From an uncultured bacterium (GTDB taxonomy: Bacteria > Patescibacteriota > Saccharimonadia > Saccharimonadales > Saccharimonadaceae), in NCBI GenBank assembly GCA_938036745.1, contig CALHWG010000033.1:1-13031 (forward strand): a DNA stretch of 13,031 nt, given 5' to 3'. Position 1 is the first letter of the stretch. Every line of letters starts with the position of its first letter. The translations under genes were made by a program, and so were the position numbers. Below, in pieces: positions 1 through 6,357 of this stretch. Below the pieces are notes generated by a model. It had not been told where the DNA came from and ran no database searches. It saw only the letters and a program-made list of their open reading frames with translations.

Positions 1-31
1 TATATATAGGCCAACGCTGTTTACTAATTTG
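1..31. repeat. left arm of a 31-bp perfect inverted repeat
   Basis: Bases 1-31 are the exact reverse complement of 301-331, which lies inside the membrane protein gene at 236-958. The match stops at base 32 (300 on the other arm) and may extend left of the window. The 269 bp between the arms hold a terminator, a likely promoter and the 5' end of the membrane gene. It may be a real invertible or duplicated sequence, or a chimeric contig end. Confidence 0.9.
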
Positions 32-58
32 AGTTTTACGACAATTTGATAATGTGAG

Positions 59-100
59 AAAAGGTTCTAACAGATTAAAATAGAGCCTTTTTTCTTTTTT
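59..100 (+). terminator. rho-independent terminator of an upstream gene
   Basis: The arms AAAAGGTTCT (59-68) and AGAGCCTTTT (82-91) pair over 10 bp with one G-T wobble. A T-rich tract follows on the plus strand. No gene ends just upstream inside the window, so it probably serves a gene lying to the left. Confidence 0.75.
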
Positions 101-139
101 ATTTAACTCTATATTGCAAAAAATTTCCAATTGATATAT

Positions 140-145
140 TATAAT
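140..145 (+). promoter_or_regulatory. putative -10 box for the first gene
   Basis: TATAAT lies 8 bases before an ATG at 154. A TTGCAA at 114-119 is too far (20 bp) to be a convincing -35. Other genes here have their -10 box equally close to the start codon, which favours a real promoter. Confidence 0.45.
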
Positions 146-153
146 AGAAAAAT

Positions 154-264
154 ATGACTAGTCTGATAAAAACCGAAGAACTAGATAGGGTATATTATGA
201 ACTTAATATTTATGTTTGCATAGTGGTTCTTTTATTTGAATTGGCTACAAGAGTTTTTCTATGA
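154..264 (+). CDS. possible leaderless 36-aa ORF overlapping the next gene
   Basis: An ATG sits 8 bases after a TATAAT, as at uvrC, and opens a 36-codon frame ending in TGA at 262-264. The peptide has a polar start (MTSLIKTEELDRV) and one hydrophobic segment (about residues 17-35), like a single membrane helix. It overlaps the 236 reading frame in another frame. It may be a small membrane peptide, or the true N-terminus of the following membrane protein separated by a one-base indel near 236-262. No ribosome binding site is seen for either start. Confidence 0.3.
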   Translation: MTSLIKTEELDRVYYELNIYVCIVVLLFELATRVFL

Positions 265-958
265 TATAATGAAAAACAAGGAGAAGATTACGAAAAACAA
301 CAAATTAGTAAACAGCGTTGGCCTATATATATCACTGGCAATTTTTATTTCAATGGTTTTACCTATGATTATTTTTGCTGGAATTGACAATGCATTATTA
401 GGAAGTAAATATGATTTGCCGTTAATTAAGTACACAAGCATATGGTTTGGCGATGTCTTTATTTTAACAACTTTCAATCTTGTATTTTTTAGCCTAGTAT
501 ATAAGATCTCTGATTACATAAAAGATAATATTATTTCAATTATGATAGCTTCAATAGTGTCGGTATACATCAATTTTTATACGCACTTTATTCTGTGGAC
601 AGGCGATTTAGTGACAGGCTTTATGGATAACATCAGTGGGTTAACTATTTCTGGTTGGATTCATTTTATTTACAGTACAGTTCAAATGTTCTTTATCTTG
701 TTGTTTTTATTTACTCTTCCAAAAATATCTAAAAATCCTATTTATTCGAAAAGTATAAAAATATTAAATTTTCTACTCTTATTCTTTACACTTCTTCAAA
801 TTCCAGATTTTATTATTAGGAATTTTTCTAAATTGCAGAGTGAAGAGATTGTGAAACTGGTGCTGTCAGATGGCTCATCTATGTTAACAATCGTATGTAT
901 TGGAGTATATTTTTTAATACTTTATAGAAATAGGATATTAAATTTTTTAAAAAAATAA
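236..958 (+). CDS. six-helix integral membrane protein, unknown function
   Basis: I do not recognise this 240-aa protein. It has about six hydrophobic segments (residues near 28-50, 68-90, 97-118, 140-160, 173-195 and 214-236) joined by short loops, with no obvious catalytic motif, so it should sit in the cytoplasmic membrane. The start is uncertain: TTG at 236 is the first after an in-frame TAG at 221-223, ATG at 269 is an alternative, and neither has a clear ribosome binding site. A 31-bp inverted repeat arm (301-331) lies inside it. Its codon use has fewer TCGA-type words than the downstream genes and it adjoins an IS30 remnant, so it looks like accessory rather than core content. Transporter or immunity-like roles are possible but unsupported. 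Confidence 0.65.
   Translation: MNWLQEFFYDIMKNKEKITKNNKLVNSVGLYISLAIFISMVLPMIIFAGIDNALLGSKYDLPLIKYTSIWFGDVFILTTFNLVFFSLVYKISDYIKDNIISIMIASIVSVYINFYTHFILWTGDLVTGFMDNISGLTISGWIHFIYSTVQMFFILLFLFTLPKISKNPIYSKSIKILNFLLLFFTLLQIPDFIIRNFSKLQSEEIVKLVLSDGSSMLTIVCIGVYFLILYRNRILNFLKK
301..331. repeat. right arm of the 31-bp inverted repeat, inside a CDS
   Basis: This is the exact reverse complement of 1-31. It encodes roughly residues 23-32 of the membrane protein read from 236, just where the first membrane helix begins. Because it lies in coding sequence, an inversion between the arms would detach the gene's 5' end from the rest of the gene. Confidence 0.9.
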
Positions 959-960
959 AT

Positions 961-982
961 TGTAATAAAAAGTACAACATTT
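961..982. repeat. possible terminal repeat of a decayed IS30-family element
   Basis: Just beyond the stop of the transposase remnant lies TGTAATAAAAAGTACAACAT, whose reverse complement (TGTTGTACTTTTTATTACA) resembles IS30-family ends. The matching repeat at the other end is not visible, so this is tentative. Confidence 0.3.
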
Positions 983-1135
983 TTAAAGCTCATCTCTGAG
1001 TGCTTCAAAAGCTGTTTTTTAACTCAAGTATTTTCTGGGACAATGATTCATAGCCAGTAAGGCCTCGCTTAGCGCTTTTTCAGTAATGGTTGCCAAATCG
1101 GTTTTCTTAGGAAAAAACTCACGAAATGAACTGTC
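983..1135 (-). pseudogene. C-terminal remnant of an IS30-family transposase
   Basis: The minus strand encodes SSFREFFPKKTDLATIT, then LLAMNHCPRKYLS, a TAA stop (1019-1021), and KTAFEALRDEL before a final TAA at 983-985. This order matches the C-terminal end of IS30 transposases, which carry an R-x-F-P-K-G-T-x-F/L block, then N-x-R-P-R-K-x-L-G, then a T-P-x-E-x-F segment before the end. Only about 50 residues remain. Upstream, the frame meets a stop almost at once, and the internal TAA falls right after the P-R-K motif. The catalytic DDE region is mostly absent, so this is a dead fragment and not a mobile element. The gap 959-1281 otherwise holds only the rclA promoter. Confidence 0.75.
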
Positions 1136-1251
1136 TTTTAGTATTTATAAAGTGTGTGAACTCAGATTATTTTTAGACTGCTAAGTGTCAGACTATCTAT
1201 CTCGGGGGTTTTTCTTTTTCTTAAAATTTTAAGACTTTTCTAAGTAAAATA

Positions 1252-1260
1252 TGTTAAAAT
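1252..1260 (+). promoter_or_regulatory. extended -10 promoter element of the rclA-like gene
   Basis: TGTTAAAAT is an extended -10 with no good -35 at 17 bp. It lies 21 bases before the ATG, leaving room for the AGAGGT ribosome binding site at 1272-1277. Confidence 0.5.
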
Positions 1261-1281
1261 TAAAATAGAAAAGAGGTAAAA

Positions 1282-2607
1282 ATGAAATTTGATAAAATTA
1301 TAATTGGATTTGGAAAAGCTGGAAAAACTTTGGCAGTTCTGGCTGCTAATAAAGGTGAAAAAGTTGCATTAATTGAAAAGTCGCCGAAAATGTATGGCGG
1401 AACCTGCATCAATATTGCTTGTATTCCAACCAAAGTTCTAGCGGTTGCGGCGAGTGAAAATCTAACTTTCGAAGAAGCAATTGCACGAAAATTTGATGTT
1501 GTGCAGCGGCTAAATTTAAAAAATTATCATATGCTTGCAGATAACGAGCCGATTACGGTTTTTGATGGCTTTGGTTCATTTTTAGATGAAAACACAATTT
1601 TAGTTGAATCGAATGGTGAAAAACTTGAGCTTTCGGCTGATAAGATTATTATTAATACTGGTTCAGAAAGTTTTATTCCTAAAATCTCAGGAATTGAAGA
1701 AGGTTTGAAGGACTCAAAGATTTTAACGAGCACAGAGCTTCTTGAAAATCAAGAGGCGATTGATAACCTAGCAATTATTGGGGGTGGATTTATCGGCCTA
1801 GAGTTTGCTTCAACTTTTGCGAAGTTGGGCACGAAAGTGACAATTTTTGAGCGAGGCGATAAAATTTTAGCTGATGAAGATGATTCGATGCGAAAAGCAA
1901 TTTTTGACTTTTTAGTTTCGCAAGGTGTTAATTTTGAGTTTAATGCAAATATTGAAGCTTTCGAAAACGTTGAAAATGGAATTTTAGTCCAAAATAATGG
2001 TAAGAAATTGGCTTTTGATAAAGTGCTAATTTCAACCGGGCGAAAACCAGTAACTGCAAAATTAAACCTTGAACGAGCAGGAATTAAAACACTCGAAAAT
2101 GGCGGAATTTGGACTGACGAAAATCTTCAAACTTCAAATTCAAAAGTTTGGGCGGTTGGCGATGTGAGAGGAAAAGAGCAATTTACTTATGCTTCTTTAG
2201 ATGATTTTCGAATTTTGCGCTCACAGTTTTATGGTGACGGAAAATATTCTCTAAAAAATCGTGTTAATTTGCCGAATTCGATTTTTTTGCAGGTTCCATT
2301 TTCGAAAGTTGGATTAACTGAAAAACAGGCTTTGGCGGAAGGTTTCGAGATTAAGGTAAAGGAAATTCCGGCGGCAGCAGTGCCAAAGCTCCAGCTTGAA
2401 TTTAAAACAACGGGTCTTTTGCGAACAATTGTAGATTTGAAAACTAATAAAATTTTAGGTGCAGCTCTGTTTTGTTATAATTCGCCAGAAGTTATAAATA
2501 TTATAAAAACGGCGATTGACGCTGGGCTTGATTATACTATTCTGAGAGACCAGATTTTCACCCACCCAACCGTATCCGAAAGTTTGAATGATTTGTTTAA
2601 TCTCTAA
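1282..2607 (+). CDS. rclA: RclA-like pyridine nucleotide-disulfide oxidoreductase
   Basis: This 441-aa flavoprotein of the two-dinucleotide-fold disulfide reductase family should use NAD(P)H and FAD in the cytoplasm. Visible parts are the FAD fold with GFGKAGKT (residues 9-16), the redox pair C42-x4-C47 in MYGGTCINIACIPTK, the NAD(P) motif GGGFIG (167-172), the FAD-contacting Asp (D294 in VWAVGDV) and the C-terminal H428-P-T with E433. The N-terminal IIGFGKAGKTLA and MYGGTCINI blocks are the signature of E. coli RclA, also 441 aa, a Cu(II) reductase linked to reactive-chlorine resistance. The start has an AGAGGT ribosome binding site. It lies 66 bp upstream of the aldolase fusion, which has its own promoter. 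No RclR-type regulator is nearby. A general dihydrolipoamide dehydrogenase or mercuric reductase is less likely. Confidence 0.85.
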   Translation: MKFDKIIIGFGKAGKTLAVLAANKGEKVALIEKSPKMYGGTCINIACIPTKVLAVAASENLTFEEAIARKFDVVQRLNLKNYHMLADNEPITVFDGFGSFLDENTILVESNGEKLELSADKIIINTGSESFIPKISGIEEGLKDSKILTSTELLENQEAIDNLAIIGGGFIGLEFASTFAKLGTKVTIFERGDKILADEDDSMRKAIFDFLVSQGVNFEFNANIEAFENVENGILVQNNGKKLAFDKVLISTGRKPVTAKLNLERAGIKTLENGGIWTDENLQTSNSKVWAVGDVRGKEQFTYASLDDFRILRSQFYGDGKYSLKNRVNLPNSIFLQVPFSKVGLTEKQALAEGFEIKVKEIPAAAVPKLQLEFKTTGLLRTIVDLKTNKILGAALFCYNSPEVINIIKTAIDAGLDYTILRDQIFTHPTVSESLNDLFNL

Positions 2608-2609
2608 GT

Positions 2610-2638
2610 TTGATTTATTTTCGAAAATTTGATATAAT
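2610..2638 (+). promoter_or_regulatory. promoter of the aldolase fusion gene
   Basis: TTGATT (2610-2615), a 17-bp spacer and TGATATAAT (TATAAT at 2633-2638) form one of the best promoters in the window. It starts just after the rclA-like stop, so the aldolase gene can be expressed independently. Confidence 0.75.
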
Positions 2639-2673
2639 TTAAGCAAAAGCATAATAATTTTTAAAGGTGGGAA

Positions 2674-4572
2674 ATGAAACCGACGATTTTATCGATTGGA
2701 AATGCGACAAAGGATAACTTTTTAGACATTCAAAATCAAAAAATTTATAAAGATGAACTTAATGATTTTCATTATGATCTGACTTTTGATGATTCAACTT
2801 TAAACTATCATAAACAAGCTGGTGTTTATGGTGGAACAATTTTGAGTGAAAAAATATTTACAGCAGCACATTTTAAGGCTTTTTCAAGCGCGAATCCAAA
2901 CGGTACTTCTCATTTCGAATATGATGAAAATAACAATGATCTAATTGATCGATTTATAGTTTCGTATAAGGGTAAGAGTTTTATTTTAACTAGTAACCCT
3001 CGTAGTACAAAATGGGTTTCACCAGCTTTTCCACCAGACTTAATTTATATTGCGGATGCTAATTTTTCGCAAAATTATCTGGCAGATTTTAAAAAATATT
3101 TGTGCGAGAATCCAAAGATTGAGCTTGTTTTTAATATTGCCGATTTGAACCCTGAGCTTGCGCATGAGTTTTTCATTCGAGCGAATTTAGTTTTTGTAGA
3201 TTTTCGAAAACAAAATTTAAGCGATTTGATTGATTATTCAAGTTATAAAAATGCAATAGATTCACTAATTAAAACTGGTGTGCGAGGTGTTGTTATTTTT
3301 GATAGTTCGAAAATAATTGCTGGAAATAAAGAAAAAATTGCCAGTATTGAAACCAACTTCGAATTAAATTCGTTTTATCAGAATAATATTTTTCAGGCGG
3401 CTTTCGTTGCTGAAAATTTTTCGAATTCTTCAAAATTAGAAGAAAATTTGCAAGTTGCAGTTACAATTGCTAATAAATCTGATTTCAATGATATTTTGAA
3501 GCCTTTTTATGCGCATCAAATTTTAAATCGCAAAAATTATGAGTTACCTGTTGATGTTTTGAGTAGTACGCCAGATATTGAAACACGATTACATAAAACT
3601 GCTGCTAAATTAGTTATGCGACCAAAAGGAATATTTGCTGCGGATGAGTCTGGTGGGAATATTCATAAAAAATTCGAAACAATTGGGCTTGAAGATACTT
3701 TTGAAAATCGTAGGGCTTATCGCGAGATGTTTTTTAAGACACCAGATATTGAGAATTATTTAAGTGGAATTATTCTTTTTGAAGAGACGACCGAACAAAA
3801 CACTTCTGAAGGTATTAATTTTGTTGAGTATTTAAAAAATCGTGGAATTTTGGTTGGCGTGAAACTTGACGGTGGTTTACAGCCTTTAGCTGGATTTGAA
3901 GGAGAGACGATTTCAATAGGGCTCGATTCTTTGACTGAAAAACTCCAAAAATATTCAAAAGTAGGAATTGATTTTGCAAAATGGCGAGTTGCTTTTGAAA
4001 TTGATGAAGAAAAAGGAACGCCAAGTGAAGCTGCAATCACTTCAAATTTGCGAGTTTTAGCGCAATATGCTAAAGCCTGCCAGAATTATGGAATTGTACC
4101 AATCGTTGAGCCAGAGGTGGTTTATTCTGGAAAACATACTATTAAACAGTGCCGAGAAGTTACTGAAAAGATTCTTAAAAAACTCTTTGAGGAACTAAAG
4201 ATGTTTAAAGTTGATCTTAAAGGAACAATCTTGAAAACAAATATGGTTCTTGCTGGTTCTGAAAATGAAATTCAATCTTCTTCAAGAGAAGTTGCACGAG
4301 AAACCGTTTCTATTTTTAAGAAAATAGTTCCAAAAGAATTAGCAGGGATCGTATTCCTTTCTGGTGGGCAAACTGCAACTCAGGCAACCGATAACCTTCA
4401 AGAAATAACCAATCTCGGACCTTTTGACTGGGGATTGACCTATAGTTTTGCACGAGCTTTGCAGCTTCCAGCGCTTCAAGCTTGGGCTGGAAAACCAGAA
4501 AATGTTCAGCAAGCTCAATTACTTTTCTTGGAGCGAGTCGCGGCAAATTCGCACGCTTTGTATAAGAATTAA
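2674..4572 (+). CDS. fba: class I fructose-bisphosphate aldolase fused to a degenerate PfkB-like domain
   Basis: Residues about 303-632 are a full class I aldolase, which splits fructose 1,6-bisphosphate into two triose phosphates by Schiff-base chemistry. Key blocks are GIFAADESGGNI (D324), GVKLDGG, FAKWR (K436), IVPIVEPE (E479, E481), GTILKTNM (K521, the Schiff-base lysine) and FLSGGQ. Residues 1 to about 290 resemble a ribokinase/PfkB fold: an N-terminal SIGNATKDNFLDI strand, a central PDLIYIADAN strand, a LVFNIADLNPELAHEFF block and GVRGVVIFDSS. The GAGD catalytic motif expected near residue 270 is missing, so phosphotransfer is doubtful. A normal class I aldolase is about 340-360 aa. AAAGGTGG at 2663-2670 supports the start. 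The PfkB assignment is by pattern only and less certain than the aldolase. Confidence 0.85.
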   Translation: MKPTILSIGNATKDNFLDIQNQKIYKDELNDFHYDLTFDDSTLNYHKQAGVYGGTILSEKIFTAAHFKAFSSANPNGTSHFEYDENNNDLIDRFIVSYKGKSFILTSNPRSTKWVSPAFPPDLIYIADANFSQNYLADFKKYLCENPKIELVFNIADLNPELAHEFFIRANLVFVDFRKQNLSDLIDYSSYKNAIDSLIKTGVRGVVIFDSSKIIAGNKEKIASIETNFELNSFYQNNIFQAAFVAENFSNSSKLEENLQVAVTIANKSDFNDILKPFYAHQILNRKNYELPVDVLSSTPDIETRLHKTAAKLVMRPKGIFAADESGGNIHKKFETIGLEDTFENRRAYREMFFKTPDIENYLSGIILFEETTEQNTSEGINFVEYLKNRGILVGVKLDGGLQPLAGFEGETISIGLDSLTEKLQKYSKVGIDFAKWRVAFEIDEEKGTPSEAAITSNLRVLAQYAKACQNYGIVPIVEPEVVYSGKHTIKQCREVTEKILKKLFEELKMFKVDLKGTILKTNMVLAGSENEIQSSSREVARETVSIFKKIVPKELAGIVFLSGGQTATQATDNLQEITNLGPFDWGLTYSFARALQLPALQAWAGKPENVQQAQLLFLERVAANSHALYKN

Positions 4573-4588
4573 CTGCCATAAAATATTT

Positions 4589-4625
4589 AAAAACGCTCAG
4601 AGATTAGATATTCCTGAGCGTTTTT
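4589..4625. terminator. bidirectional rho-independent terminator
   Basis: A perfect 12-bp stem (AAAAACGCTCAG at 4589-4600 with CTGAGCGTTTTT at 4614-4625) lies between the convergent aldolase and XRE-regulator genes. The stem's own A and T ends give a T run on both strands, so it can stop transcription from both sides. Confidence 0.85.
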
Positions 4626-4630
4626 AATGA

Positions 4631-5506
4631 TTAATTTTTACGTTTTATAAAGATTGTGAAAATTGCTATCGCTATTCCCCCTATTGTATATAAAATTCTT
4701 GCCGACGCCCAATCATTGGTTATAAAGCTATAAGTTAAATAAATTGCTGTAATTGAAAGCATTATTATTGCCGCAAAAAATCCTATTTTTGAATCTTTTT
4801 CTTCATCTTTATTTTCGATTTCATAAAAGTTATTAATTTTCGAAAAAATGGAGTTTCCATAAGTTGATGCTGAGATTCCAATTCCTAGTAGAGCCATAAA
4901 TATGGTATTAGCTAAATTAATGCCAAGATTAGAAAAATGATAAATTATTTGATGAGCTGCTATAGCTGTAAAAAGTGTTGATACTAATGCCATAGTGCTG
5001 CTATTTTTAATATTTTTAACTTGTCTGATTTCATTTTTTGAAAAAAATTTGTCAATTTCTATATTATAATCAAGTAGATTTTCAGTTTCTGAATTATCAA
5101 AATTTTTAGCTAAAATTAGTAGGGGAACTGATATTGCTAAGGATAACATTAAGCCAACCCCTGCTAAAACATTAAAGCTTGCCGTTGATCCTGAAAAGTA
5201 TGCTGCTACTGCAAGGCCTGCAAAAAGAATAAACATACCAAGTGCACGAATTAGTGCAATTTTTTGATATGATTTCTCATATTCTTTTTTATTAAAATTG
5301 GCTTTTTTGGTTGAAATTTCGCTGGTTAGTTCATCTAAACTAATTTCGAAGAGTTCGCTTAAGGTAATTAGTTTATCAAGTTCAGGGGAAGATTTACCAC
5401 TCTCCCAGGCTGAAACTGATTGTCGCGAAACGCCAATTTTATCAGCAAGTTGCTCTTGTGAGATATTTTTCTCGGCTCGTAATTTTTGTAAATTCTGATT
5501 AAACAT
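4631..5506 (-). CDS. XRE-family DNA-binding regulator with a C-terminal membrane domain
   Basis: The N-terminal 60 residues form a Cro/C1-type helix-turn-helix (QEQLADKIGVSRQSVSAWES). A short polar linker follows, then about six hydrophobic segments from residue 80 to the end. Similar HTH-plus-membrane proteins occur in Firmicutes and are thought to be membrane-anchored transcription regulators. The start is set at 5506 (291 aa). An ATG at 5521 gives five more residues, but AAAGGA lies within those codons at the right distance for 5506. A TATAAT at 5534-5529 lies upstream. The target is unknown. The 80-aa gene upstream on the same strand could be co-transcribed, since no terminator is visible in the 155-bp gap. 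Confidence 0.8.
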   Translation of the reverse strand: MFNQNLQKLRAEKNISQEQLADKIGVSRQSVSAWESGKSSPELDKLITLSELFEISLDELTSEISTKKANFNKKEYEKSYQKIALIRALGMFILFAGLAVAAYFSGSTASFNVLAGVGLMLSLAISVPLLILAKNFDNSETENLLDYNIEIDKFFSKNEIRQVKNIKNSSTMALVSTLFTAIAAHQIIYHFSNLGINLANTIFMALLGIGISASTYGNSIFSKINNFYEIENKDEEKDSKIGFFAAIIMLSITAIYLTYSFITNDWASARILYTIGGIAIAIFTIFIKRKN

Positions 5507-5528
5507 TTTTTGTCCTTTCATATTAATT

Positions 5529-5536
5529 ATTATACA
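5529..5536 (-). promoter_or_regulatory. putative -10 box of the XRE-regulator gene
   Basis: On the minus strand TGTATAAT ends 22 bases before the chosen start codon. A clear -35 is not seen. The A/T-rich flank could hold an autoregulatory operator, but no convincing palindrome is visible. Confidence 0.4.
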
Positions 5537-5661
5537 TCAATTATATAAAAAATGCTCATTTGCAACTACCAAGTTTCCTTGAAAATTACTAATTTTTTTG
5601 CCAATATTTTTAACAAAACAGATTGAATTTATGTTAAATTTGCTTGCATTATCAAAAAATA

Positions 5662-5904
5662 TTAAATATTATAGGCTTTTTCAGGAAAATAAAGCTGTAT
5701 TTTTGCCAATTTATTTTTAACTTTCCAATCAATAAAATTAACGCCGATTGTATTGAAAATCTCTTTTGTGACTTCTGAATTCTTTAAAAAATCAATTTCT
5801 GGCCCATAAAAATCAAATTCTAAAAAGTATTCAGTCCCATCTTTAAACATAGAATAATAAAATTCGTAATGATAATCTGGATATTTAGCTTTTTCAATAA
5901 TCAT
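5662..5904 (-). CDS. small acidic/aromatic protein, unknown function (80 aa)
   Basis: I do not recognise this 80-aa protein. It starts at an ATG preceded by a strong AAAGGAG ribosome binding site (about 5909-5915). The sequence is rich in Tyr, Phe, Glu and Asp, lacks a signal peptide or membrane helix, and reads like a compact alpha/beta cytoplasmic protein with strands such as EYFLEFDFYGPEIDF and KIQLYFPEK. A terminator stands between it and the frameshifted gene upstream on the same strand. It has the size and acidic character of an immunity or antitoxin-type protein beside a small unknown gene, but this is inference only. Confidence 0.65.
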   Translation of the reverse strand: MIIEKAKYPDYHYEFYYSMFKDGTEYFLEFDFYGPEIDFLKNSEVTKEIFNTIGVNFIDWKVKNKLAKIQLYFPEKAYNI

Positions 5905-5921
5905 TTTTCTCCTTTATTTAA

Positions 5922-5945
5922 AAAGAGCAAGTTTAGGCTTGCTCA
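5922..5945 (-). terminator. terminator of the frameshifted small gene
   Basis: On the minus strand a 7-bp stem (GAGCAAG/CTTGCTC, 6-base loop) is followed by TTTTT. It lies just after the TGA at 5950-5952, so it ends the small gene upstream and partly separates it from the 80-aa gene. Confidence 0.7.
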
Positions 5946-5949
5946 TAAA

Positions 5950-6238
5950 TCAAAGATTGTTTATATCTCTGGCATTATCAAATAAAACACTCCCATTGGA
6001 ATCTCTCCAATATTCAACACCTCCAGCACTATTTGTTACGATATGGCCATGATTTGGTTCATAAAGATCACCTGGAGAAAAAAATATCATTTAATTGGTC
6101 TCCATCGATACTAGTGTAATTTGTATCAGATTCGAAAGCTGCATTTTGATCATTAAATGAATCGAGAAATGTATCGTTTGTATGACAATCTTTGTTTAGC
6201 GTTTTTTTGCTACCTCTTTTTAAAGAACGAATCGGCAT
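5950..6238 (-). pseudogene. small unknown gene broken by a homopolymer frameshift
   Basis: Two overlapping minus-strand frames join into one protein of about 95 residues if one base is removed from the 7-base A run at 6078-6084 (T run on the coding strand). The first part begins MPIRSLKRGSKK at ATG 6238 and runs to DGDQLNDIF. The second continues SPGDLYEPNHGHIVTNSAGG, then VEYWRDSNGSVLFDNARD, to TGA at 5950-5952. The N-terminus is basic and the rest acidic, with a possible His motif (NHGHIV). It has a promoter upstream and a terminator downstream. I do not recognise the family; the C-terminal half could be the end of a larger secreted or toxin-like protein. The shift may be true decay, phase variation or a sequencing error. 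Confidence 0.6.
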
Positions 6239-6268
6239 ACCCGATTTTGTGAGAAATTACGCGGGTAT
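6237..6268. repeat. 7-bp inverted repeat overlapping the small gene's start codon
   Basis: ATACCCG (6237-6243) and CGGGTAT (6262-6268) are complementary, 18 bp apart. The first arm covers the ATG at 6238-6236 of the frameshifted gene. In mRNA this could form a hairpin hiding the start codon, or be a protein binding site. Confidence 0.4.
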
Positions 6269-6287
6269 AACTTCTAAGCCCTATTAT

Positions 6288-6315
6288 ATAATAATTATAA
6301 TAATAAATTTGTCAA
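6288..6315 (-). promoter_or_regulatory. promoter of the frameshifted small gene
   Basis: On the minus strand a consensus TTGACA (6315-6310) is followed after 16 bp by TATTAT (6293-6288), with a further TATAAT at 6288-6283. It fires away from the uvrC promoter 8 bp beyond. Confidence 0.55.
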
Positions 6316-6322
6316 TAGGCTT

Positions 6323-6350
6323 TTGTGAATCTTTTGAAAAGTGTTATAAT
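6323..6350 (+). promoter_or_regulatory. uvrC promoter giving a leaderless transcript
   Basis: TTGTGA (6323-6328), 16 bp, then TGTTATAAT (TATAAT at 6345-6350). The predicted transcript start at 6357-6358 coincides with the uvrC ATG, and there is no ribosome binding site. Confidence 0.65.
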
Positions 6351-6357
6351 ATAGAAT

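Noticed and set aside
259..477. Minus-strand 72-codon frame antisense to the first membrane gene
   Set aside because: It shows only the reverse image of membrane-helix codons, with no promoter or ribosome binding site. It could matter only if the inverted repeat reflects a real opposite-strand copy.
1180..1222. Possible terminator near the GGGGGTTTTTC tract
   Set aside because: The AGACTG and CAGACT words flanking it are not complementary in the orientation needed for a stem; only a G run and a T run remain.
3756..4579. Three minus-strand frames within the aldolase gene (starting at 4579, 4040 and 4036)
   Set aside because: They are antisense shadows of a highly conserved coding region and lack start signals.
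5507..5521. Longer start for the XRE regulator at 5521
   Set aside because: The only ribosome binding site (AAAGGA) lies within these codons and serves the ATG at 5506.
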